Assembly (NCBI GenBank): GCA_002371265.1
Contig: DFGT01000023.1
Location: 44,510 to 108,509 of the forward strand
Length of the DNA stretch: 64,000 bases
Direction of reading: 5' to 3'
From: Bacteroidales bacterium UBA3743
GTDB taxonomy: Bacteria; Bacteroidota; Bacteroidia; Bacteroidales; Paludibacteraceae
In this document: positions 52,882-61,187 of the stretch, one piece after another
Layout: each line of letters opens with the position of its first letter
Position numbering within the stretch: position 1 is the stretch's first letter
Program-made: the position numbers and the translations under genes
The notes under the pieces: generated by a model
What the model saw: only the letters and a program-made list of their open reading frames with translations
Databases searched by the model: none
Told to the model about the DNA's origin: nothing

Positions 52882-55467
52882 ATGAAAAAGATAATTTCAG
52901 TTTTATCAATGTGGGCAATCATGCTCACATCCGTTGACGCGCAGAACAAGGTGAAGGTGTCGATGGACAACGGTGCAGCCGAAATCTATTCATCGTCTTC
53001 AGTAGAGTCGATTGATTTTGGCAACGACAATAATTTTAGTATCTCGTTCAATAATGGAGACGAGAAAAGAAGTTACAATGGCAATGCCACTCAGATCAGT
53101 TTTATCAAACAAACATCTATTCAGGAAGGCGGGGTGAAGATTATTTCAGCCGACGGATGGTTTGAGTCTGGATTTGTTATATGGGAGACGTTTGCTGATG
53201 CATCCGATTATTCCGTCTACTATAAAGAAATTGGAGGAAAATATGCGAAGATAGATTCTGAGCTTGTCAGAAAAACAGGTTCGCAATTCAGAGCCGACAT
53301 TCTTGGACTGAAGAAGGGAGACTATCAATTTAAGGTTGTCCCTCTAATCGGAGGCAAGGAGACGGAAGAAAAAGCTTCAGAAACGGACATTGTAACAGTT
53401 GGGGCTTTCGACCGTAGCGGATATGCTCACTTTAATTATACAGAGGGTGTCGGAGCTTATAAAGATGACGGTACACTTAAAGATGACGCGATTGTTGTCT
53501 ATGTCACTGAGGAGAACAAAGACAATGTAACTATCCCCGGTTACGAAAGTGTCGGAAAAGGAATTGGTTGGATTTTGAACAACAACCAATATTCAAGCTC
53601 ATCCAGCAACACTTACACAGCAGACGCATCAAAGAAAGGTATTTTTGCAGTGACCAAGGATCATCCTGTGGTGATTCGTTTCATTGGAAAAGTGACAAGT
53701 CCGGAAGGATTGACTGCCTACAACTCAACTGACAATGGAGGAAGTGTTGGTGACAATGGTCATTTGGCAAGAATGAAAAACGCTCAAAATCTGACACTAG
53801 AAGGTGTTGGCGACGATGCCCAAATCTATGGTTGGGGATTCCATTTCATCTGTTCTGACAACAAATACGGTAAAAGTTTTGAGGCAAGAAACCTACTTTT
53901 TGACGCATATCCTGAAGATGCTATCGGAATGGAGGGAAATCAGGCATCGTCAAATGTGACTTCAGATTTGAGCGCATCGGTTGAGAGATGTTGGGTACAT
54001 CACTGTTCGTTCAAGCAGGGTTATTGTGCCAATCCTGCGGAGAGTGACAAGAAGGAAGGAGACGGTTCTTGCGATTTCAAACGAGGCCAATATTTCACTT
54101 TAAGCTACTGCTATTTTGAGTACGGACACAAAACCAATCTGATCGGATCAAGTGACGCGTCTTTGCAATTCAACATCACTTTCCATCACAACATCTGGAA
54201 AAATTGCGCATCACGTGTGCCACTTCTTCGCAACGCCAATTTCCACTTCTACAACAACTATGTGTTTGGAGACATGACAGACTCGAAAGCCAGTCTGAGC
54301 TATATCGCGTCTTGTCGAGCAAACTCATACAGATTTTCAGAGCACAACTATTTTGACGGATGCAAAAATGTATGTGAGACTACATCTGGTGGAGTTTCCA
54401 AAAGTTATGGAGATCTATATTACGCATGTATAGGCACCAACAATGCTGTGATTGCAAAGACAAGGGAAGAAGCAGTGTCAAACAAATGTCAGTTTCAGGC
54501 CAGAAACATTGATTTTAGCAAGTTTGACACCGACGCCACTCTATTTTACTACGATGCTTCAAAGAAACAGACCAAAGCATACATCACTGATGCTGTGACT
54601 GCACGTAAGGAGTGTCTGATGTATTCGGGAGTGATGAAGCAAAAGAAAGTCACAAACACATCTATGAACGTCAACAATGTGAATGGAGCTATTGATATGA
54701 GCAGTTGTAAATATGACGCTACAATGGGCACAACAGGCAGTGGCATCACATTCACCAACTATAAATCTGGCAAATTCAAAGGACAGGGCATCACATTCCG
54801 TATTGATAGAAGTTGCAAAGTGACTGTGACAGCAGGATCCGACTCATACGGTGGTCCATATTTGATGTGTGCGGACGGCACTAAAATTGGACAGTTGAGC
54901 GGAACATCTTCCTACAATATTGGGGCTGGCACATATTTCATCTGTTCTGGATCAAAAGACAAAGAAAGCTCGGTCTCTGCTCTATCATTTATATGCGTGG
55001 ATGATTCAGAAGTTTCAAACAAAGTTGATTCAAACAGTGGAAATGACGAAACTTCAAACGGGACCCAGAACAATGACGGGAATGGTAATGGAAACGGAGA
55101 TAATTTCATTAATCCGGATATAGACCTCACGTCTGACCAAACTCTGACATTCGACAACGGGACTACTGACAATAGTGGATTTTTTACTGTCTCTGCCAAT
55201 ATAAAGAGTGGAATAGCAGCCAAGACATATAATGGCGTCACCTATACATCCGCAATCAAAATGGAGAGCAGCACTTCTGTGACATTCACAACCGCCGCCC
55301 CAAAAACACTCTTCATAATCACGGACACTGCAAACGGAAAAATAAAAGTCGACGGTACAAGTGTGACAGCAGACTCCGATGGTGTCGTTTCCGTGAGTTT
55401 GAATGCTGGCGAACATTCAATCAGCAAGGGCGATTCTCTTAATGTCTACAGCCTGATAATCAAATAA
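52882..55467 (+). CDS. Secreted multidomain PL1 pectate lyase
   Basis: An 861-residue pectate lyase: signal peptide (~1-20, ending VDAQ), DG motif twice (KVSMDNGAAEIYSSSSVESIDF and ISFNNGDEKRSYNGNATQISF), Fn3-like domain (~85-160), PL1 beta-helix (~170-545) and a beta-sandwich (~560-690). A Gly/Asn-rich linker (NDGNGNGNGDN) precedes a terminal ~100-residue beta domain that ends YSLIIK. PL1 landmarks are WVHHCSFKQGYC, GDGSCDFKRGQYFTLSYCYF, FHHNIWKNCASRVPLLRN (catalytic Arg) and FYNNYVFG. Larger than its neighbour, with extra C-terminal modules that probably bind carbohydrate. It ends at a strong terminator, closing a four-gene pectin operon. Confidence 0.9.
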   Translation: MKKIISVLSMWAIMLTSVDAQNKVKVSMDNGAAEIYSSSSVESIDFGNDNNFSISFNNGDEKRSYNGNATQISFIKQTSIQEGGVKIISADGWFESGFVIWETFADASDYSVYYKEIGGKYAKIDSELVRKTGSQFRADILGLKKGDYQFKVVPLIGGKETEEKASETDIVTVGAFDRSGYAHFNYTEGVGAYKDDGTLKDDAIVVYVTEENKDNVTIPGYESVGKGIGWILNNNQYSSSSSNTYTADASKKGIFAVTKDHPVVIRFIGKVTSPEGLTAYNSTDNGGSVGDNGHLARMKNAQNLTLEGVGDDAQIYGWGFHFICSDNKYGKSFEARNLLFDAYPEDAIGMEGNQASSNVTSDLSASVERCWVHHCSFKQGYCANPAESDKKEGDGSCDFKRGQYFTLSYCYFEYGHKTNLIGSSDASLQFNITFHHNIWKNCASRVPLLRNANFHFYNNYVFGDMTDSKASLSYIASCRANSYRFSEHNYFDGCKNVCETTSGGVSKSYGDLYYACIGTNNAVIAKTREEAVSNKCQFQARNIDFSKFDTDATLFYYDASKKQTKAYITDAVTARKECLMYSGVMKQKKVTNTSMNVNNVNGAIDMSSCKYDATMGTTGSGITFTNYKSGKFKGQGITFRIDRSCKVTVTAGSDSYGGPYLMCADGTKIGQLSGTSSYNIGAGTYFICSGSKDKESSVSALSFICVDDSEVSNKVDSNSGNDETSNGTQNNDGNGNGNGDNFINPDIDLTSDQTLTFDNGTTDNSGFFTVSANIKSGIAAKTYNGVTYTSAIKMESSTSVTFTTAAPKTLFIITDTANGKIKVDGTSVTADSDGVVSVSLNAGEHSISKGDSLNVYSLIIK

Positions 55468-55493
55468 ATATTTACCATACAACTTAATTGACT

Positions 55494-55529
55494 AAACGGA
55501 TAGATGCTTTTGTATCTATCCGTTTTTTG
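55494..55529 (+). terminator. Intrinsic terminator of the pectin operon
   Basis: Perfect 12-bp stem AAACGGATAGAT / ATCTATCCGTTT followed by a T run. Confidence 0.9.
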
Positions 55530-55594
55530 TTCGCTAAACTATAATTAGAGTGTTAATTTGGTGATGTTTTACAACTAAAAATCAACTATTTTCT

Positions 55595-55602
55595 TATCTT
55601 TG
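55595..55602 (+). promoter_or_regulatory. -7 box for the NlpC/P60 gene
   Basis: TATCTTTG, about 70 nt before the ATG at 55673. Confidence 0.45.
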
Positions 55603-55672
55603 CAATAAGAACTTATTTACAAATATGGGAATCCGATGTTAATTCCCTCTTTACTAATACGGAAACAACACA

Positions 55673-56689
55673 ATGACAAAGAGAACAATTTGGCTGGTAA
55701 TATTATTGTTTATCACCAATATATGCTCCTTTTCATCCAACAAATTAGACTGGAGCAGCACAAAGTACAAAGACGTTGACGAATGGATAAAATTCGGAAA
55801 AAAACATCTCCGTCGCACATATAGAAACGGTGGTGTCGGTCCGTATGCGTTTGATTGTTCTGGTTTTACAATGTACATGTACAAAGAGTTGGGATATGCA
55901 CTTCCCCACTCGTCAAGTGCACAGTCTGACCATGGTGAGAAAATCAAAGCCACACATGTGCAGCCCGGCGATTTGGTGTTCTATGCCGGCTCAAAAGGAA
56001 GTAAAATCGGTCATGTCGGAATTGTGATTGAAACGACTGATGACGATTTCTCGTTTATCCACGCGTCGCTCAAACAAGGTATCTGCATCGACAAATCTAC
56101 TCATCCATACTATAAGTCTCGCTACAAAACTGCAAGACGAATCTTTGATATGACTGCAGACAATTCAAAGAAAAGGCATGATAAAGAGAAGTCGACGGAG
56201 GAAATCCAACCGACTCCTCAGCCACAAGAAGAGGAACTTGAATTGCCAGGTCAAACAACAGATGATGTAGATAATCAATCTATTGACAATTCCGTCGACA
56301 AAAGAAATTCCGTCGACAAGAATAAAAAAAATACTCCAAAGAAAAAAGAGAGCAGAAGAGAGCGTAGAAAGAAAGAGAAGGCTGAAAAACAGCGTCTTGA
56401 AAAAGAGAAAGCGGAAAAACAACGATTAGAGAGAGAAAAAGCAGAGAAAAAGAAGCAGGAGAATGCTCGTCAGAACACGAAAAAGGATGTGGAGAAAGAT
56501 AGCCAGAAAATCTCCCCTAAAAATGATGAACAACCTGCTATCACGAAGAAGACTCACGTTGTGGAGAAGGGTGAGACGATGTACAGGATTTCAAAAATGG
56601 CGGGTCTGACAGTAGATGAATTGAAGGAGATAAACGGTCTGACATCCAACGATTTGAAGATCGGACAGGTGCTGATAATCGAAAAATAA
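55673..56689 (+). CDS. NlpC/P60 endopeptidase with C-terminal LysM
   Basis: A 338-residue exported peptidoglycan D,L-endopeptidase. A signal peptide (~1-24) precedes the NlpC/P60 domain (~30-160), with the nucleophile Cys in AFDCSGFTMYMYK, the catalytic His in IGHVGIVIE and the third polar residue in FIHASLKQG. A long Lys/Glu-rich segment (~165-285; KEKAEKQRLEKEKAEKQ repeats) would form an extended helix spanning the periplasm. The LysM domain follows (~293-338; THVVEKGETMYRISKMAGLTVDEL). It probably cuts peptide stems during growth. Confidence 0.9.
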   Translation: MTKRTIWLVILLFITNICSFSSNKLDWSSTKYKDVDEWIKFGKKHLRRTYRNGGVGPYAFDCSGFTMYMYKELGYALPHSSSAQSDHGEKIKATHVQPGDLVFYAGSKGSKIGHVGIVIETTDDDFSFIHASLKQGICIDKSTHPYYKSRYKTARRIFDMTADNSKKRHDKEKSTEEIQPTPQPQEEELELPGQTTDDVDNQSIDNSVDKRNSVDKNKKNTPKKKESRRERRKKEKAEKQRLEKEKAEKQRLEREKAEKKKQENARQNTKKDVEKDSQKISPKNDEQPAITKKTHVVEKGETMYRISKMAGLTVDELKEINGLTSNDLKIGQVLIIEK

Positions 56690-56758
56690 CAAAGATTTTT
56701 TTGCTCTAAAATTAAAATCTGTAATTTTACACCGAATCTTCTTCAAAAATATTCGAAC

Positions 56759-58090
56759 ATGAAAAGACACATTATTTTGGTCATTGGGTTATTTATTGGT
56801 TATGCCCTATTCGCTCAACCATTGGACAAAAGTGAAGCGGAATCGGTAAAACGACAAGTCATCTCAGAATGGAAGTCGCAAATGTCTTCTCTTTACGATG
56901 ACGCTTATAAAGAGCATATCATAAGACGTGACGGACTGAATCTGCCATTAGGATACATCATCAGAGGTGCTGAACCTGCCGGAGGACGTAGCCTTTGGAT
57001 ATCTATGCATGGAGGAGGGAATGCTCCCAAAGAGACAAATGACGAGCAGTGGATGAACCAAATATATCTTTATGAGCCACAGGGTATATATGTCGCGCCA
57101 AGAGCTCCATGGGATGATTGGGACATGTGGTTCAAAGCTCCAATCGATTCCCTGTTTCAGGATTTGATAACCATGATGATAGTAAAAGAGAATATTAATC
57201 CAGACAAAGTATATATTTTGGGCTATTCTGCCGGTGGCGACGGCGTTTGGCGATTGGCTCCGCGTCTTGCCGACCATTGGGCTGCAGCCTCCATGATGGC
57301 AGGTCATCCTGGCGACGTGGGGCTTAGAAATTTGGTCAATACACCTTTTTCCATTTGGGTTGGCGCACTCGACTCAGCATACGACCGAAACAAGGAAGTT
57401 AAGAAAAGAGGTGATGAAATGGATGCTCTAAGCAACGCTATTCCTGGAAAATATATCCACCAGACTAATATTGTGGCTGGAAAAGGACATTGGATGGATC
57501 AGGCAGATACCGTAGCTATCAGTTGGATGAGCCGTTTTACACGTGATCCACATCCAAAACAGATAATCTGGACACAGGAAGAGTGCTTACGAAACGCATT
57601 TTATTGGGTGTCTCTACCCTCTTCTGTAAAACCAGTAAGAGGAAACACTTTTGATGCGAAAATCGACGGAAATACCATCATAATAGACAAGATGGATTAT
57701 GATGAGATCACAATATGGCTGGATGATGATATGTTAGACTTGTCGGAACCTGTCACCATCCAATACGACGGCAGAACTTTGTTCAAGCAAAAAGTTGAAA
57801 GGACTAAAGCAAGTATGGAGCAATCTATATACGAAAGAAAAGATCCATCGTTCTGTTTTCCTGCCAATGTGACTGTTTCAAAATATGGGAACGCTTCTGT
57901 AAAAGAAGTAGACAATTCTCTATTGTGGAGTGATGACATTCAGCGAATAGAAGTTTATGATTTGCTTGGACGTTCAATCTTCACAACCACACAACGTGAT
58001 GAATATCTTCAATTTGCCGAAAACTTGAACCAGTTTCACGTCGTAAAGATATACACTGGCACAATCTGTAAGGTGGAAACGAGAAAGTAG
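56759..58090 (+). CDS. Secreted alpha/beta-hydrolase esterase with C-terminal sorting-like domain
   Basis: A 443-residue exported esterase (signal ~1-20, ending LFAQ). The hydrolase domain (~40-270) has the oxyanion loop SMHGGGNAP, nucleophile elbow GYSAGGDG (Ser about residue 161) and catalytic His in GKGHWMD. It resembles PHB-depolymerase/feruloyl-esterase-like enzymes of Bacteroidota. The last ~55 residues (IEVYDLLGRSIFTTT...FHVVKIYTGTICKVETRK) look like a diverged T9SS type A domain, so export through the outer membrane is plausible. With the pectate lyases next door, deacetylation or ester cleavage of plant polysaccharide is a reasonable guess. Confidence 0.78.
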   Translation: MKRHIILVIGLFIGYALFAQPLDKSEAESVKRQVISEWKSQMSSLYDDAYKEHIIRRDGLNLPLGYIIRGAEPAGGRSLWISMHGGGNAPKETNDEQWMNQIYLYEPQGIYVAPRAPWDDWDMWFKAPIDSLFQDLITMMIVKENINPDKVYILGYSAGGDGVWRLAPRLADHWAAASMMAGHPGDVGLRNLVNTPFSIWVGALDSAYDRNKEVKKRGDEMDALSNAIPGKYIHQTNIVAGKGHWMDQADTVAISWMSRFTRDPHPKQIIWTQEECLRNAFYWVSLPSSVKPVRGNTFDAKIDGNTIIIDKMDYDEITIWLDDDMLDLSEPVTIQYDGRTLFKQKVERTKASMEQSIYERKDPSFCFPANVTVSKYGNASVKEVDNSLLWSDDIQRIEVYDLLGRSIFTTTQRDEYLQFAENLNQFHVVKIYTGTICKVETRK

Positions 58091-58122
58091 AATGTAAAAT
58101 TCTAAATGCTATATAATTCATT

Positions 58123-58142
58123 ACAATTCGTCTAACTCACGT
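58123..58142. repeat. Solo terminal inverted repeat of the IS982 element
   Basis: ACAATTCGTCTAACTCACGT matches the inverted left end of the element at 47511-47530 in 19 of 20 positions, with TAAATTA directly after as in the complete insertion. No transposase remnant is next to it, so it is a relic or an internally deleted copy. Confidence 0.7.
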
Positions 58143-58155
58143 TAAATTATTTTTA

Positions 58156-58163
58156 TAATTTTG
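58156..58163 (+). promoter_or_regulatory. -7 box for the tcdA gene
   Basis: TAATTTTG, 61 nt before the ATG at 58224 and 14 nt downstream of the IS relic. Confidence 0.45.
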
Positions 58164-58223
58164 CGACGAAATTGAAAATGATACTTTCATACAAATAAAA
58201 CTGAATATTTCAATCACAATAAA

Positions 58224-59027
58224 ATGGGCAGAGATAATGCACTATTCAATCGTCAGACCCTACTTTTGGGAGAAGATGTGATGCAATCCATAGAAAGCAA
58301 ACGTGTTATAATTTTTGGAGTTGGAGGTGTAGGCAGTTGGTGTGCTGAAAGTTTGGTGAGGAGTGGAATTCGGCATCTAACCATTGTAGATAGCGACAGA
58401 GTCTGTATAACAAATGTCAACAGACAATTGCAAGCCACCACCAAAACGATAGGAATGGTGAAAGTGGACGTGCTTAAGGAACGTCTACTTGAGATCAACC
58501 CTCAGGCTGAAATAAATGCAGTCCAGGAGATTTATTCTGCTGAAAACGATCATCTCTTTCATATAGAGGAGTATGATTATATCATAGATGCGATAGATAG
58601 TTTGGAGAATAAAGCAAACTTAATTTTGAAAGCGACACAATGTGATGGCAAATTCTTTTCCGCTATGGGTACCGCGCTAAAAATGGATCCAACTAAAATC
58701 CAAGTGTCTGAATTTTGGAAAGTTAACGGATGTCCGTTAGCAAGAGCCATCAGAAAAAAGTTCAAACATATAAACAAATATCCACGAAAGAAATTTCTTT
58801 GTGTTTATTCGCCAGAGTTGCTCGAGAACAAAGGTAAAGCATCATCATGTGGAACGAGTGCTTGTGTATGCCCCAAAACAAAAATAGCTGCCGGCAATCC
58901 AAATCTGATAAACCATGAATGGTGTTCATCAAAAGCGCAAATAAATGGAACTGTTGCTCACATTACAGCAATTTTTGGTTTCACCATAGCTGGGCTTGTC
59001 ATACAGGATATCACGGAAAAGAAATAA
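58224..59027 (+). CDS. tcdA: tRNA threonylcarbamoyladenosine dehydratase
   Basis: TcdA (CsdL) cyclises t6A37 of tRNA to ct6A using ATP. A 267-residue ThiF/E1-like protein: FGVGGVGSWCAESLVRSG (nucleotide-binding Gly-rich loop), VDSDRVCITNVNRQ (ATP/Mg), DAIDSLENKANLI, the catalytic-Cys region around ASSCGTSACVCPK, and a C-terminal hydrophobic helix (ITAIFGFTIAGLVIQDI). Motif order and length fit TcdA rather than ThiF or MoeB. Monocistronic. Confidence 0.9.
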   Translation: MGRDNALFNRQTLLLGEDVMQSIESKRVIIFGVGGVGSWCAESLVRSGIRHLTIVDSDRVCITNVNRQLQATTKTIGMVKVDVLKERLLEINPQAEINAVQEIYSAENDHLFHIEEYDYIIDAIDSLENKANLILKATQCDGKFFSAMGTALKMDPTKIQVSEFWKVNGCPLARAIRKKFKHINKYPRKKFLCVYSPELLENKGKASSCGTSACVCPKTKIAAGNPNLINHEWCSSKAQINGTVAHITAIFGFTIAGLVIQDITEKK

Positions 59028-59157
59028 GTATTTTATAATCCTAATTTGATTCATTATATTTAATTATTTGACAGTCTCTTAGCGACAAATTGTCAAACTC
59101 GCGTCAAACAGATTTAAAAAATCTTTAGTATATTTCATTTCACATACATAAAAATTT

Positions 59158-59165
59158 TATATTTG
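59158..59165 (+). promoter_or_regulatory. -7 box for the DUF4832 gene
   Basis: TATATTTG, 36 nt before the ATG at 59201. Confidence 0.45.
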
Positions 59166-59200
59166 TCATGTTATTGAAATTAATGTGAAACTAATTTAGA

Positions 59201-60688
59201 ATGAAGATGAAAAATTTATCACTACTATTTCTCATCAGTGCTGCATTTACATCGAATGGTATTGCGGCTGATTGGAAACCAATCAGCATCACTTCTAGTG
59301 TGTCTAATGTGCAGCCAATGACAGGTTTGGTGTTGTGGCCAGACGAAGCAGAGGACCGTTTTAAGACGTATGGCAAGAGCCACTCTTTGGAATTCTCGTA
59401 TGTCGCCCCATGCAAGGTGGTGAAAGGCTGTGACGACGATGGCACTATTCAATATGACTGGAGCTATTTGGAAAACCTTCTTGATGAGATCAAGAGCCGT
59501 AACCATCAGGCTGTGCTCCGTTTCTTCTACGAGTATCCCGGTGAAAAGATGGTCGACAGCAAACCGGGCACTTCTGCTGTCCCTGCCTACATCAAAGCCA
59601 GAAGTGACTATAAGGAGACCTATAAAAAAGTGGCTGGCGACGGTGAGACTTACTATGCCGATTGGAGCAACAAAGAGCTGAAACGCTTTACTAAACAGTT
59701 TTTTACAGATTTCTCCAAGAAGTATGACACAGATCCTCGTATCGCATTTGTAGAAGTCGGTTTCGGCCACTGGTCGGAATACCACATTTATGATGAGAAC
59801 GGTGTGGACATCAAATTTGATGGCAATTTCCCGTCAAAAGACTACCAAAAGGAGTTTTTCCTCCACCTTTCTGATGTGATGGCAAACATTCCATGGGCTA
59901 TCAGTATCGACGCGTCCGACAGCGACTATACTCCTTTTTCTAAAGACAAGGATTTGCAGAAATTGGAGTTTGGATTATTCGACGACTCTTTCATGCATGA
60001 GGGACACGAGAAAAAATCTGGAGATGGCTACAACGAGGAGTGCTGGAATATAATGGGTGAAAATCGTTGGAAAACAGGTGTTTGTGGCGGTGAGATAAGC
60101 TACTATGATGACAAGGATCAGGAGAAATTCACCAATCCGTCTGGTATTTACGGACATACTTGGGAGGAGCAGTCGGCAAAATATCATATCACATTCATGA
60201 TTGCCAACAACAATCCGTCTGGCAAAAACTCCTACAACAATGCCACTCGTTTCAAAGAGTGCAGTATGGCTACTGGATATCATTTTGTGGTCACAGGTTG
60301 CAAGAGCGACGGTGCGCAAACTAAAATCACGGTGAAGAATACCGGCGTCGCCCCACTCTACCGTGACGCCTATTTCGCAATCGGTTCGATTCGTTCGGGA
60401 GAAACACTTCGTGGATTATTGCCAGGAGAGTCGAAAGAGATCACTGTTGATGCCGCATTGGAAAGTGACAACAGCGGAAAAGCGATTTCCAACCCTGTGA
60501 TTGTAAGCGACTATATTCTTGATTCTCAAACTATAGAATACGACTGCGACATCACAATCACCGACATTCATGATATCAAACAATCAAACACAAATGATGG
60601 TCAGCGATACAATCTTCATGGACAAAAAGTTTCAGATGATTATCGTGGAGTTGTGATTGTCAACGGAGAGAAGAAATTAGTCAAATAA
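59201..60688 (+). CDS. Secreted DUF4832 protein, likely glycan-related
   Basis: A 495-residue exported protein: signal peptide (~1-23, ending GIAAD). The DUF4832 region (~200-420; RIAFVEVGFGHWSEYHIYDENG, CGGEISYYD) follows an N-terminal TIM-barrel-like part (~40-200; LRFFYEYPGE) that resembles GH-type folds. The acidic residues in FVEVGFGHW are candidates for catalysis but I cannot prove a glycosidase. The end (GQRYNLHGQKVSDDYRGVVIVNGEKKLVK) is the short C-terminal motif seen on many exported Bacteroidota proteins. Monocistronic. Confidence 0.82.
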   Translation: MKMKNLSLLFLISAAFTSNGIAADWKPISITSSVSNVQPMTGLVLWPDEAEDRFKTYGKSHSLEFSYVAPCKVVKGCDDDGTIQYDWSYLENLLDEIKSRNHQAVLRFFYEYPGEKMVDSKPGTSAVPAYIKARSDYKETYKKVAGDGETYYADWSNKELKRFTKQFFTDFSKKYDTDPRIAFVEVGFGHWSEYHIYDENGVDIKFDGNFPSKDYQKEFFLHLSDVMANIPWAISIDASDSDYTPFSKDKDLQKLEFGLFDDSFMHEGHEKKSGDGYNEECWNIMGENRWKTGVCGGEISYYDDKDQEKFTNPSGIYGHTWEEQSAKYHITFMIANNNPSGKNSYNNATRFKECSMATGYHFVVTGCKSDGAQTKITVKNTGVAPLYRDAYFAIGSIRSGETLRGLLPGESKEITVDAALESDNSGKAISNPVIVSDYILDSQTIEYDCDITITDIHDIKQSNTNDGQRYNLHGQKVSDDYRGVVIVNGEKKLVK

Positions 60689-60737
60689 CACTTCTTTGAA
60701 TCTGTTCAAATTTAATTCAAAATTTAGTTATAGAATC

Positions 60738-60896
60738 GAGGATTGTTAAGGGCGGAACGCCCTAACCTCCCCAAAAAATGCGAGCCGTAAGGCGAGCAAA
60801 TTTAATAATAGAGGCACGATGGACGCAGTTTTACCGCTCGCCCTTTGGGCTCGCGAAAGAGAATGGGGTTAGGACGTTCCGTCCTTAACAATCCTC
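60738..60896. mobile_element. ~159-bp palindromic MITE-like element
   Basis: Ends GAGGATTGTTAAGG[G/A]CGGAACG[C/T]CCTAACC inverted (60738-60767 with 60896-60867). Arms continue inward imperfectly via GCGAG(CC) and GGCGAGC / GCTCGCC. No ORF. The arms fold into a long hairpin. It is likely to be a non-autonomous element or an intergenic repeat common to the genome; no target duplication is clear. Confidence 0.7.
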
Positions 60897-60970
60897 ATTT
60901 TAGCTGCGAATGATTTTCTATAGCAAAATATTTTAGAAATAATTGAACAGATTCTTTATTTCAAATATTT

Positions 60971-61009
60971 ATCGCAATCGCCTTTTCGGGTGATTGCGAT
61001 TTTTTTTTT
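60971..61009 (+). terminator. Strong intrinsic terminator
   Basis: ATCGCAATC(G)CC / GGGTGATTGCGAT stem with TTTTC loop, then nine Ts; it is separated from the DUF4832 stop by the MITE-like element. Confidence 0.85.
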
Positions 61010-61016
61010 CAAAAGC

Positions 61017-61037
61017 GGGCAGGTTTGAAACCTGCCC
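61017..61037. other. Short perfect hairpin
   Basis: GGGCAGGTTTGAAACCTGCCC is self-complementary but for the central base. It lies just after a terminator and has no T run of its own. Confidence 0.5.
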
Positions 61038-61161
61038 CTACGATTACCGCCTTATTATAAGCAAAATTTTAAATTATAATTTGAATAGTTTCTAAATATG
61101 CGAACCGTAGTGTCGTCATAGGAAATTTGAATTATTTTACCGTCTTTATGCAAAAAATCAC

Positions 61162-61169
61162 TATATTTG
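61162..61169 (+). promoter_or_regulatory. -7 box for the DUF5103/aminotransferase operon
   Basis: TATATTTG ends 19 nt before ATG 61188; the in-frame codon at 61167 lies on this box and so is not the start. Confidence 0.5.
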
Positions 61170-61187
61170 TGGACATATTTTCACAGA

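Noticed and set aside
59084..59108. Another copy of the IS982 end (TGTCAAACTCGCGTCAAAC)
   Set aside because: It matches the element end at too few positions to be distinguished from chance.
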